Source of the DNA: Amycolatopsis palatopharyngis
GTDB lineage: Bacteria > Actinomycetota > Actinomycetes > Mycobacteriales > Pseudonocardiaceae
Length of the DNA: 64,000 nucleotides
Assembly (NCBI RefSeq): GCF_003385185.1
Contig: NZ_PQHZ01000005.1
Location: forward strand, 168,051 to 232,050
Direction of reading: 5' to 3'
This document shows, in pieces, positions 24,795 through 32,948 of this stretch. The notes beneath the pieces were generated by a model. The model was not told the origin of the DNA. It made no database searches and saw only the letters and a program-made list of their open reading frames with translations. The first letter of the stretch is position 1; each line of letters opens with the position of its first letter. A program made the position numbers and the translations under genes.

Positions 24795-27320
24795 TCATCG
24801 CTCGTAGCTGATCGAACGGTCACCCTCGTCGTCCAGCGATCCACTGATCCGGTTGGCGCTCCCGCTGGTCTCGAAGATCCCACCGTCGACGCGGTACTGG
24901 CTGGAGCCACGTTCCTGATCGCCGCCGCCACCACCGCCCGCGCCACCGGCCATACCGCCGCCCATCATGCCCATGCCGCCGCCCATTCCACCGGACGCAC
25001 CCTGCGCGGCACCTGCCGCGACCGGCTCCGCGACACCGCCCGGCGCCATTCCGAGTCCAGCCGAGGGCTGGGGCGTGGCCGAGGTCTGCACCCCGCCGTC
25101 CATCACCGGCTCGCCGACTCCGGAGGACACCCCTCCCGCGCCGGCATCGACACCAGCCGCGATGCCGCCACTCGCCCCCGCGCCGACGGATTGCGGCTCC
25201 GTCTGCGCGCCGCCGTCACCACTGGAACCAGCGCCGTCGGAACCGGCACCGCCCGAGCCAGCGCCGTCCGCACCGCCGCCATCCGCGCCACCCGAACCGC
25301 CGCCACCAGAGCCACCGCCCGCCGCGCCGTCCCCGGCGCCACCACCCGCACCGCCCTCGTCAGCACCGGCTTCGGCCGAGATCGGCACGGAACCGTCATC
25401 GGGAGCAGGCATGGTGCGGATGTCGTCACCGCTCTCCGCACCGTCACCGGGACTGTCCGCGGAGCCGGAGCCACCTGAGCCACCAGCGGCCTGTTCGCCA
25501 CCCGCTCCGGCATCACCTCGCGGGCCCGCGGTACGCGGCTCACCTGCTGCCTTCTCCTCGCCGAGGGTGTAGGTCGTGGGTTCCCCGGTGCCGTCGTCAA
25601 CGGTGACGACGGTCGGACCGTCAGGGCCCTCCGGCTGCTCCGCGGTGATCTTGAGGTCGCCGTCCTCGATGTGGATCTTGCCATCGGGCCCTGGCCGGTA
25701 GATCTGCTCGGCGCCGTCCTTGCTGCCCTCCGGGCCGAACTCCCCGGCCCGCTCGCCGTCGCCTGCTGTGCCTTCGGTGCCTTCCTCGGCACTGAAGTCC
25801 AGCTTGTACTCCTTCGGTTCCCCGCTGCCATCGTCGACCGAGATCTCCATCTCGCCCTCGGCGTCGGGTTCGTTCATCTCGATCGTGCGATCGCCCTGTT
25901 CGACGGTCAGCGTGTCCCGATCGTCACCCGCGTCCTTGATCGCTTCACCGGTCTCGGGGTCGATCGGATAGGGCTTGCCGGTTTCCGGGTCGACCTCCAG
26001 CGGCTTTCCGGTGACCGGGTTCGTGCCGGGCTGTTCGGTCGAGGGAACCTCGGCGCCGCCCCCGGTGCCACCGCCCGTTCCGCCGCCGCCGGTACCACCA
26101 CCACCCGTGCCGCCACCGGTACCACCGCCGGTGCCGCCACCACCGCCTCCGGTGTCGCCACCACCGCCGTCCTCCCGCTCGGGCGTGGGCGGCTGGTCGG
26201 TCGCCCCCTGGAATTCGTTCTCCAGGTCGCCCATGACCTCGTCCAACGCGTCATAGGCCTGGTTCACCAGATCCAGAGTGTCCGTGCAGGTCCGGTCGAA
26301 GGACAGGTACAGCCAGTCCCACATGTCCGGGTTGAACTGGTTCTGGATCCATTGCTTGGCGAGCCGGATTCCCTCTTCCTTGATGTCGTCGTCATCGCAG
26401 CACGCGTCGTCGTTGAGCGTCTCACGCAGGTTGGTACCGAAATTGACATCCATCCAGCCCGCGACATCGGCGAGTTCGTCCTTACCCGCGGCCGAACCGT
26501 TGGCGATGTTGATGACTTTCTGCGCCATCGCCAGGTCGGCCTTGCCCACCTGATCGGTGTAGAGGTCGTTGACGGCGTCGGCCTTGCCCTTCACCAGCTG
26601 GTACACGGCGTCGACGGCGATCTCGACCGCCTCCGCGGCGCTGGTGAGATCCCTGCTGAGCTCCTGCGCCTTCGGCGCGATCTTCTCGGAGTAGTGGTCA
26701 TGGGCCGCGTCCGCGGCGTCGCCAGTCCAGTTCTGGAACAGGGAACTCAGCTGTCCCTGGGTGTCCCGCATGGTGGTGTCGACCGTCGTGGCACCGGTGC
26801 TGAACCGTTCCGCGTCGGTCAGGAAGTTCTCGAAGCTGATGCCGCGCTGCTCATCGAAGCGCTTCTTGATGTCGGTGTTGAAGTCCAGCGGTCTGGTCTG
26901 CCCGACACAGTCGGCAGGCAGCTCGGCCAGCAGCGGACCGAAGTTCTGGAAGACCTTCAGTGCGGCAACGGCGGTGTCGAGCAGTTCGTCGGAGGTCTTG
27001 GTCCCCACGCCGCCAACCGCGGGAGGTCGCGCGCTCTCCAGGTCCTGCTTGCCCTGGTCGACGGCTTCGCCCTGTTCACGATCGTTGTAGCTGCCCTGAT
27101 CCGACTCGTCCTGTGCATCCTGGTACAGGTCGTCCACATTGGATCCACCGAACCCGACGGGAAAAGCGTTGTACGCCTCCGAGTACGGCTCGACCTCGTC
27201 CCGGTCCGCCTGCCAGCCCTCCGGCGTGTTCAGCCACGACGACAGCAGCGCCTGCTTGGTCTCGGGCGAAACGGCCGGATCGTCGAGGACGGTCCTGACT
27301 TCCTCCCACGACTTGGCCAT
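24795..27320 (-). CDS. Large type VII secretion candidate substrate with WxG helix, Gly-rich linker and duplicated beta modules (module 1)
   Basis: An 841-residue protein. Residues 1-390 are helical with a WXG100-like turn (LFQNWTGDAADAAHDHYSE, near 195) and a cysteine-aspartate patch DDACCDDDDIKEEG near 310. Residues 395-440 are glycine/threonine repeats. Two related modules of about 40 residues follow, near 467-507 (VEQGDRTIEMNEPDAEGEME) and 545-585 (IHIEDGDLKITAEQPEGPDG), each ending VDDG-G-EP. A second Gly/Ala-rich stretch leads to a conserved tail near 790-841 (QERGSSQYRVDGGIFETSGS). No signal peptide. The start shares one base with the upstream gene stop. Paralogue of the 30252-32534 protein. 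Confidence 0.85.
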   Translation of the reverse strand: MAKSWEEVRTVLDDPAVSPETKQALLSSWLNTPEGWQADRDEVEPYSEAYNAFPVGFGGSNVDDLYQDAQDESDQGSYNDREQGEAVDQGKQDLESARPPAVGGVGTKTSDELLDTAVAALKVFQNFGPLLAELPADCVGQTRPLDFNTDIKKRFDEQRGISFENFLTDAERFSTGATTVDTTMRDTQGQLSSLFQNWTGDAADAAHDHYSEKIAPKAQELSRDLTSAAEAVEIAVDAVYQLVKGKADAVNDLYTDQVGKADLAMAQKVINIANGSAAGKDELADVAGWMDVNFGTNLRETLNDDACCDDDDIKEEGIRLAKQWIQNQFNPDMWDWLYLSFDRTCTDTLDLVNQAYDALDEVMGDLENEFQGATDQPPTPEREDGGGGDTGGGGGGTGGGTGGGTGGGGTGGGGTGGGTGGGAEVPSTEQPGTNPVTGKPLEVDPETGKPYPIDPETGEAIKDAGDDRDTLTVEQGDRTIEMNEPDAEGEMEISVDDGSGEPKEYKLDFSAEEGTEGTAGDGERAGEFGPEGSKDGAEQIYRPGPDGKIHIEDGDLKITAEQPEGPDGPTVVTVDDGTGEPTTYTLGEEKAAGEPRTAGPRGDAGAGGEQAAGGSGGSGSADSPGDGAESGDDIRTMPAPDDGSVPISAEAGADEGGAGGGAGDGAAGGGSGGGGSGGADGGGADGAGSGGAGSDGAGSSGDGGAQTEPQSVGAGASGGIAAGVDAGAGGVSSGVGEPVMDGGVQTSATPQPSAGLGMAPGGVAEPVAAGAAQGASGGMGGGMGMMGGGMAGGAGGGGGGDQERGSSQYRVDGGIFETSGSANRISGSLDDEGDRSISYER

Positions 27321-27640
27321 TACTGCCTCCCCGCGGCATTCATGTCACCCGTGCGCGCGTCATCGCCTGCGGTGTAGGCGGTTCCCGCGCCACCGATGCG
27401 CGCCGCGAAACCGGCGAGGGTTGTGCCGAGGCCCTGTACAGCGGCGGAGAGGGTGCTCACTCCCGTGGTGTAGCTGGTCGCGTATTCGCCGTGTGCCTCA
27501 CCGAAACCGGCCGCGTTCACCTTCGTTTCGCCGAGATCCTTGTTGTCGTCCGGAAGGTCCTCGGCCAGCTCGTTGATCCGCTTCGACGCGGCCGCCATAG
27601 CGTCGGCGTCTGTCTTGTAACCCTCGCCCTTTGCGCCCAC
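27320..27640 (-). CDS. Small WXG100/EspC-like secretion protein (module 1)
   Basis: A 106-residue helical protein with GTG start at 27640 and a GGGGGAG ribosome site. Instead of a WxG turn it has AAGFGEAHGEYATSY, matching ITAADFGRAHGACSTAY in the paralogue at 32534-32839. Small proteins with an FG turn pair with larger partners in actinobacterial ESX systems, so it is probably the secretion partner of the large protein that follows. The 17-bp element at 27725-27741 lies upstream. No disulphide cysteines. Confidence 0.78.
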   Translation of the reverse strand: MGAKGEGYKTDADAMAAASKRINELAEDLPDDNKDLGETKVNAAGFGEAHGEYATSYTTGVSTLSAAVQGLGTTLAGFAARIGGAGTAYTAGDDARTGDMNAAGRQ

Positions 27641-27724
27641 CGCGCGCTCCCCCTGTCCTGAGGTCTTCCGGGTGCGTGTCCGGACCTACGACGCACCACG
27701 GCTCGGTTCGGTGCCGTCGCAGAT

Positions 27725-27741
27725 GCACACGAAATGTACCG
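27725..27741 (-). promoter_or_regulatory. Shared 17-bp upstream element, module 1
   Basis: Minus-strand CGGTACATTTCGTGTGC, 84 bases before the small WXG-like gene. It differs at only two positions from the element at 32881-32897 in front of module 2. TACATT could be a -10 box; alternatively the whole element is a regulator site. It begins just inside the gap after the ACP stop. Confidence 0.6.
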
Positions 27742-27744
27742 TGG

Positions 27745-28026
27745 TCAGTCGCCGGAGATGGCCGGTTTGGCCTGAAGGGCCTCATCGAGGACCTCGGCGA
27801 TACCGGCCAGTGTCGTCATCCGGTCACGCTCGTCCAGATCGATCGTCACCTCGTAATGGATCTCCAGCGTGGCGAGCAGCTGCACTCGCCGCTTGGAGTC
27901 CACCCCGACGTCGGCCAGCGGTGTCGTGTCACCGATCGCCGCGGGTTCCAGCAGCAGCGAGTCACACACGATCTTGCGGATGTCGCCGATGTGCCTGCCC
28001 GGCCGTGCCGCCTCGTCGTTGGTCAT
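27745..28026 (-). CDS. Acyl carrier protein
   Basis: A 93-residue carrier. The sequence around the phosphopantetheine serine is TPLADVGVDSKRRVQLLATL, with DSK in place of the usual DSL; helices 1 and 3 (RHIGDIRKIVCDSLLLEP, RMTTLAGIAEVLDEAL) are complete. ATG at 28026, 28 bp after the acyl-AMP ligase gene, its likely loading enzyme. No ketosynthase or peptide synthetase module is nearby, so the acyl group must go to another acceptor. Confidence 0.87.
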   Translation of the reverse strand: MTNDEAARPGRHIGDIRKIVCDSLLLEPAAIGDTTPLADVGVDSKRRVQLLATLEIHYEVTIDLDERDRMTTLAGIAEVLDEALQAKPAISGD

Positions 28027-28054
28027 GCGGCCATTATCGCCGAGCCGCACCCGT

Positions 28055-29773
28055 TCACCCCGGCCAGTGACGTTGCCTGGCCGCGGACCTGGCTACCTTT
28101 CCGCTCGACGTCCTGGGCACACCCCCCGGCGCCACCAACTCGAACGCGCGCAGGACGAGATCATGCCGCTCGGCGACGGCCCGTCGTACTTCGGTGGCGA
28201 TCCGCGACCGGTCCGGCCCGGTGGGATCGGCTACGCGGACGTGCTCGGCGACCACCATCACCCCTTCGCCCCGGTCGTCGGTCACGGCGAAGGCCGCCAC
28301 GCGGTCGCGGCGGATCAGCGGGTCCGCACCGGCGACGGTGTCCTCGATGTCCTGCGGGTAGTGGTTGTGCCCGTCGATGACGATGACGTCCTTGCGCCGA
28401 CCGGTGATGTACAGCTGCCCAGCGTGCACAAGGCCCAGATCCCCGGTACGCAGCCACCCGTCCCGGGGCAGCCCGGCTGGAGGATCTGCAATTAGCCCGC
28501 TAAAGGTCGTCGCTGTGCTCTCCGGCTTCCGCCAATAGCCGGCGGCGAGATGGGGGCCGTGCACCCAGATCTCGCCTTCCCGGCCGTCTGGACGGAGCAG
28601 GCCCAGGTCGGGGTCCACGATCCGCACCAGCTGCCCCACCGGCCGTCCGACGGACACCAGGCGGCGTTCGTCGTCTTCGGAACCGGGCGGTTCGGCCCGG
28701 CCCCGGGCCAGCGCAGCGCGACCGAACGACGTGCTGGTCGGCCCCTCCGGCCCCGCACTGGAGACGTAGACCGTGGCTTCGGCGAGCCCGTACGAGGGGC
28801 GGTGGGCTGTCGGAGCGAACCCGTACGGGCCGAAGGCTTCGGCGAACGCCGTGATGGTCGCCTGCCGCACCGGCTCGCTGCCGTTGAGCGCGATCCGGAC
28901 GCCGGACAGGTCAAGGCCCGTTCGCGCGGCGGCCGGAACGGCGTCCACTGCATGGTCATAGGCGAAGTTGGGGGCAGCGGTAAAGACGTCCGGATATCCG
29001 GAAAGCTGTTCCAGCCACCGGCGTGGCCTGCGGATGAACTCCAACGGTTCCATGAAGACCGACCGGGCGCCGGTGAACACCGGCACGCAGAGCAGCTGGA
29101 TCAGCCCCATGTCGTGGGAGAACGGGATCCAACCGGCGCAGGTCGTGCCCTGGTGCACCGCATAAGCCTCGGCGACCTGACAGACACTGGCCGTCAGCGC
29201 GCCGTGGGTGATCACAGCGCCGGCCGGATCGCGGGTCGAGCCCGAGGTGTACTGCAGGTAGGCCGGAGCGGCAAGATCGACCTCGGCGGGTGCTCCGGCA
29301 GCGTTCCCGCGCACTTCGTCCACCGCCATCACCTGCGGTGGCAGAGGCAGCGATTCGGTCTCGGCCAGTTCACGCAGCCGATCCTTGTCCCGCGCCGAGG
29401 TCAGCCACACCGTCGCCGCGCTGTCCCGCAGCGCGGCGACCAGCCGTGGCCTGTGCGCGCGAGTCTCGGGGGCGAACAACGGCACCGCCACCAGACCCGC
29501 GTACAACACGCCGAGGAAACCCACGACGTAGTCCAGGTCCTGCCTCGTGAGCACGGCGATCCGCTCGCCTTGCCCGGCGACGGACCGCAGGTTCGCGGCG
29601 AGCGCCTGCACCCGCGCGAGCAGGTCCGGCCAGCTCAGGGTGTGTTCGGCGCCGTCGCGGCCGGTCCAGGTGAAGGCGGGCTCGTCACGTTCCGCGCGCA
29701 TCGGCAGGTACTCCGTCAACGCGCGTTCGGGGATGTCGAGAGCGGGCGGATCGCCCGTGCCGATCTCAGTCAC
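28055..29773 (-). CDS. Fatty acyl-AMP ligase (FAAL)
   Basis: A 572-residue adenylate-forming enzyme expected to activate a fatty acid and load it on the adjacent ACP. Signatures are LQYTSGSTRDPAGAVITHGA, WIPFSHDMGLI, NGSEPVRQATITAF, YGLAEATVYVSS, WLRTGDLG and the C-terminal RTSSGKVARSA lysine. Its pattern and length are those of FAAL rather than CoA ligases. GTG at 29773, two bases after the stop of the coiled-coil gene; longer frames upstream run antiparallel to nothing but overlap that gene. A palindromic repeat core lies inside it at 28492-28503, encoding TFSGLIA. Confidence 0.88.
   Translation of the reverse strand: MTEIGTGDPPALDIPERALTEYLPMRAERDEPAFTWTGRDGAEHTLSWPDLLARVQALAANLRSVAGQGERIAVLTRQDLDYVVGFLGVLYAGLVAVPLFAPETRAHRPRLVAALRDSAATVWLTSARDKDRLRELAETESLPLPPQVMAVDEVRGNAAGAPAEVDLAAPAYLQYTSGSTRDPAGAVITHGALTASVCQVAEAYAVHQGTTCAGWIPFSHDMGLIQLLCVPVFTGARSVFMEPLEFIRRPRRWLEQLSGYPDVFTAAPNFAYDHAVDAVPAAARTGLDLSGVRIALNGSEPVRQATITAFAEAFGPYGFAPTAHRPSYGLAEATVYVSSAGPEGPTSTSFGRAALARGRAEPPGSEDDERRLVSVGRPVGQLVRIVDPDLGLLRPDGREGEIWVHGPHLAAGYWRKPESTATTFSGLIADPPAGLPRDGWLRTGDLGLVHAGQLYITGRRKDVIVIDGHNHYPQDIEDTVAGADPLIRRDRVAAFAVTDDRGEGVMVVAEHVRVADPTGPDRSRIATEVRRAVAERHDLVLRAFELVAPGGVPRTSSGKVARSAARQRHWPG
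28489..28510. repeat. Palindromic repeat copy 7, inside coding sequence
   Basis: Core TTAGCCCGCTAA (28492-28503) with degraded arms, in frame within the acyl-AMP ligase gene, between the WRKPES and WLRTGDLG motifs, a surface-loop position where an insertion can be tolerated. Confidence 0.8.
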
Positions 29774-29775
29774 GC

Positions 29776-30231
29776 TCAGTCGGCGGTCCAGTCGGTGTGG
29801 GCATAGTCGTCCTCCTCGACGGGCGCTCTGCGCACCGGCCTGCCGCCCGCTGGTTTCGTGATTGGGGCCTCCGGGAGCGGCTGCACCGGAGCCGGTGGCG
29901 GCGCGAGCGGCAGCGGCCTCGTCACGGGCGCGTTCTCGGGCTGTGCCGGGGCGTGCTCTTCCTCGTCGAAACCGAAGTCGTTCTCCGCGATCGCCGAGTT
30001 CGCGGTACTGCTCTCGGTAGCCCAACCCCCAGCGCTCCGGATGCGCTGGGCCCGCTCGTTCAGCTGAGTGAGGACCTCGTTCGCGTTGGTCGCGAGCCGC
30101 TGGGTGCTGTCCTTACTCTCCTGCGCGGCCCTGGTCGCCCGCTTCTCGATGAGCGCGAGCCGCTCCGTGTTCTCCCGGTCGATCGAGCCGAGTCTGCTGC
30201 GCAACTGCTGCAGGTTCGCCGCGGAATCCAT
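29776..30231 (-). CDS. Small coiled-coil protein with acidic-aromatic tail (module 2)
   Basis: A 151-residue relative of the 24199-24765 protein. Residues 1-65 form a coiled coil (LQQLRSRLGSIDRENTERLA, VLTQLNERAQRIR), followed by the shared AGGWATES motif, an acidic patch FGFDEEEH, a proline-rich stretch and the tail EEDDYAHTDWTAD. It follows the large module-2 protein by 20 bp and precedes the acyl-AMP ligase by two bases. Role unknown; conserved position beside the large protein suggests a dedicated partner. Confidence 0.8.
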   Translation of the reverse strand: MDSAANLQQLRSRLGSIDRENTERLALIEKRATRAAQESKDSTQRLATNANEVLTQLNERAQRIRSAGGWATESSTANSAIAENDFGFDEEEHAPAQPENAPVTRPLPLAPPPAPVQPLPEAPITKPAGGRPVRRAPVEEDDYAHTDWTAD

Positions 30232-30251
30232 TTGCTTTCCTTCAACCGGTG

Positions 30252-32534
30252 TCAGCGCTCGTTCGACTGTTGCCCGGTCACCGGGTCATCGTCGAGGCCC
30301 AACGTTCCACTGATGCGATCTCCGAGACCTGCGGTGTCGAAGATGTTTCCCTCCACCCGGAAGGCGCCGGCGTTTCGCTCCTGGTCAGCACCTGAGCCGC
30401 CAGCGGCGCCACCTGCCCCGCCCATCATGCCCGCGCCGCCGACGGCAGAGGTGTTCTGCTCGCCATCGACGGGCGCGAAGCCGCCTGGAGCGGTCCCCAG
30501 GCCTGCGCCCGGTGTTGCCTGGCGTGCGGGCGCACCGTCGGTTCCGGAGGCCGGGACGCCGGAGTCCGGCTCGTCGACCATGGCTCCTCGGCTGACATCC
30601 GCGAACGCCGCGCCCTCGGCGACCTCACTGAGTCCGGACACCGACTGTGGGGTAGTGCTCTGCGCGGCATCGGGCTGCTCGAGAGGCGCGGCTGTCCGCT
30701 CGCCAGCGCCGAGCGTGTAAGTCACCGGCTCGCCCATTCCGTCGTCGACCGTGAGCACGGTGCCACCCTTCGGTCCCTCCGGCTGCTCGGCAACGACCCG
30801 AAGACTGCCGTCCTCGACGTGGATCCGCCCGTCGGCGCCTGGCCGGTGCGGCTGGTCTGCCTGGGGTGCGCTGTTCGGAGCGACCGTGTCCACAGCTCCC
30901 GGCTCGGTGTCGTGCTCGACGTCCTTGGCGCCGAAGTCGAGAGCGAACTCCTTGGGCTGGCCGGTGCCGTCGTCCAGGGTGATCTCCATCGCGCCCTCGC
31001 CATCGGGCAGGCTCAGTGAGATTTCGTAGTCACCGTGGGAGATGGTCAGAACGTTCGACTCGCTCTGCGCGTTCTGCCTGCTCGAATCCGGTTCAGTGGC
31101 TGGGATCTCGGGCCGGGCCTCCGCCTCGGAAACGCTGGAAGCCGGAACCGTCGGGGCAGGAACGGCCGGAGCCGGGGCACTCGGAGACTGGACGTCCGGA
31201 GCTGGAGTACTCGGGGTGGGAACGGTCGATGCGGGGGCGGTAACACCTGGGGCCGATTCCGGCGCCGCAGTCATACCTGCGGCCGGTCCGACGCTCGGGC
31301 CCGCGGCCGGAGCCGGTCCTGCCTGCTGTGGTTGCGGCGGTGTCCCGGCTGCGCCGATTCCGGAGTACGGGTTCTCCGGGATTCGGCTGATCATCTCCGG
31401 GAAGGCGTTCCACGCGCCATCGACCGCCACCCTGATGTTCTCGCACATCATCCGGTAGTTGCCGAGGTGCTCTCCGAACCACGCGCAGAACACTTCTCCG
31501 AGCCACACCCCTGCCTGCTCGACAATGAAGTCCACAGTGTCCTGATCAAGACCACCCCAGTCGTCATTGAACCGGTTTTTCGCCTCGATGCCCATGAAGC
31601 CGATGCAGTGAATGATGTCGTTCTGGCTGCCGTTGCCCTCGGCGACTCGAACAAGTCGTTCCATGTCCTGCGCGGTAACACCGTTGATCGAATCGAAGTA
31701 GTAGGTGAGGACCCAGTTGGCTTTCTCCTGGCAGAACTGCCCCACAGAACCGACCGTGTGCCGCAGGCCTTCCGCGGCCGTGCCGATCGACTCGGCAACT
31801 GCCGAGGTCTGCTCCGCATAGCCCTGCTCGTACTGGCGTGCCCGATCCGCCGCAGCACCTTCCCACGAAGAAAATGTGCTCTGGAGCCTGCCTGCCACAT
31901 CCGCGGACGAGCTGGCGATCGCGTCCCGCAATGCTTCGAATTCCCCGGCCCCGGCACCGAACTTGTCGAACGGGATGTCTCGCTGTTCGTCGTAGAGCCG
32001 ATATATCTCTTCAATCGTCACGGCTGCGCCGCCACCGTTCAGCGCGACGGCCCGGTTGTACAGCGGCAGCCAAACGTCAAAAGCCCGCAGGCCCGAAACG
32101 CCGGCGTCGAGTATCTCGTTCGAGTTCGCGGCCCCGGGATCGGTCTCGGAGCTTCTGCCGCGAACGGCCTCCAACGCGCTCGCGCCACCGTTGACAGCAT
32201 CACGGTCGCCCTGCCTGGCGTCAGCCCGCAGTTGATCGTGATCTTCTTTGGCCTTCGTGTAGAAGAGTCTTACGTCGTCCTCGGCGCCGGCTACTGACCG
32301 GAACAGATCACCGTCGCTGATGGACAGCCGTTCCTTGTACTTCTCCTTGAACGCGTTGAAATCAGCTTCGTCCCGGAATCCATATGCCGTCGGATCTTCT
32401 TCGACGTAGTCGAGGTAGCGCAGGGCGAAACCGCGTTGGATCTCTCCTCGAGGATTCGGATCGTCCAGGAGTTGTTCGGCCTCTTGACGACTCGGAATAT
32501 CTGTTCCGTCATCGCCCACCGCAGCGAGACTCAT
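30252..32534 (-). CDS. Large type VII secretion candidate substrate (module 2)
   Basis: A 760-residue paralogue of the 24795-27320 protein. The helical part has a WxG turn (TFSSWEGAAADRARQYEQGY near 224). Residues 395-480 are alanine/proline/serine-rich instead of glycine-rich. The two beta modules are near 493-533 (VLTISHGDYEISLSLPDGEG) and 567-607 (IHVEDGSLRVVAEQPEGPKG). The tail near 700-760 has MMGGAGGAAGGSGADQERN and FRVEGNIFDTAGLGDRISG, matching the other large protein. The ATG shares one base with the stop of the small gene upstream. Start MSLAAVGDDGTDIPS. Confidence 0.84.
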   Translation of the reverse strand: MSLAAVGDDGTDIPSRQEAEQLLDDPNPRGEIQRGFALRYLDYVEEDPTAYGFRDEADFNAFKEKYKERLSISDGDLFRSVAGAEDDVRLFYTKAKEDHDQLRADARQGDRDAVNGGASALEAVRGRSSETDPGAANSNEILDAGVSGLRAFDVWLPLYNRAVALNGGGAAVTIEEIYRLYDEQRDIPFDKFGAGAGEFEALRDAIASSSADVAGRLQSTFSSWEGAAADRARQYEQGYAEQTSAVAESIGTAAEGLRHTVGSVGQFCQEKANWVLTYYFDSINGVTAQDMERLVRVAEGNGSQNDIIHCIGFMGIEAKNRFNDDWGGLDQDTVDFIVEQAGVWLGEVFCAWFGEHLGNYRMMCENIRVAVDGAWNAFPEMISRIPENPYSGIGAAGTPPQPQQAGPAPAAGPSVGPAAGMTAAPESAPGVTAPASTVPTPSTPAPDVQSPSAPAPAVPAPTVPASSVSEAEARPEIPATEPDSSRQNAQSESNVLTISHGDYEISLSLPDGEGAMEITLDDGTGQPKEFALDFGAKDVEHDTEPGAVDTVAPNSAPQADQPHRPGADGRIHVEDGSLRVVAEQPEGPKGGTVLTVDDGMGEPVTYTLGAGERTAAPLEQPDAAQSTTPQSVSGLSEVAEGAAFADVSRGAMVDEPDSGVPASGTDGAPARQATPGAGLGTAPGGFAPVDGEQNTSAVGGAGMMGGAGGAAGGSGADQERNAGAFRVEGNIFDTAGLGDRISGTLGLDDDPVTGQQSNER

Positions 32535-32839
32535 CAGTACCTACCCATTTCGCCGGCGACCTGGTCCTCATTCGCCGCGTACTGTGTGCCCGCGCCGGTG
32601 ATCCGTTTGCCGAACTCTTCCGAGGCGGTCAGGTAGCTCTCGGCGCAGTCGGCCAGCTTCAGTACACCTTCGGTATAGGCCGTGGAGCATGCGCCATGGG
32701 CCCGGCCGAAATCCGCTGCGGTGATCTGCACGTCTTTGACAGCGCGCAATGGTGACTCGAGAGCCTGCCGCGGCACGTCATTCAGGGTCCCGGCCGCATT
32801 CGCCAACCGGTCGGTCTCGACTGAGTGCCCGCCTGCCAT
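32534..32839 (-). CDS. Small WXG100/EspC-like secretion protein (module 2)
   Basis: A 101-residue helical protein, first gene of the eight-gene minus-strand cluster. It has ADFGRAHGACSTAYTEGV, like its module-1 counterpart, and ends VAGEMGRY. GGGGAG ribosome site before the ATG at 32839. Likely forms the partner of the large protein with which it overlaps. It carries two cysteines (HGAC, LADC) absent from module 1. Confidence 0.78.
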   Translation of the reverse strand: MAGGHSVETDRLANAAGTLNDVPRQALESPLRAVKDVQITAADFGRAHGACSTAYTEGVLKLADCAESYLTASEEFGKRITGAGTQYAANEDQVAGEMGRY

Positions 32840-32880
32840 GGCTCCCCTTCACTACGGTCTCTGACGATGCGCTGATCCGC

Positions 32881-32897
32881 GCACACAGAATGTACCG
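32881..32897 (-). promoter_or_regulatory. Shared 17-bp upstream element, module 2
   Basis: Minus-strand CGGTACATTCTGTGTGC, 41 bases before the small gene at 32839; 15 of 17 bases match the element of module 1. Probably the promoter or regulator site of the whole cluster. Confidence 0.6.
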
Positions 32898-32948
32898 ATC
32901 GGCGGGCAGCGACGCAGGCGGTTCGGAGTAAGCCGGGAGAAGGCCGGA

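Noticed and set aside
25960..26165. Possible tandem DNA repeat or CRISPR-like array (GCCACC-type units)
   Set aside because: It is codon-level repetition encoding a glycine/threonine linker in the large protein; units are too short and there are no spacers. No CRISPR array was seen anywhere.
25671..27377. 568-codon open frame opposite the large module-1 protein
   Set aside because: Antisense frame open because of GC bias; the opposite strand has WxG helix, tail motif and overlapping gene structure.
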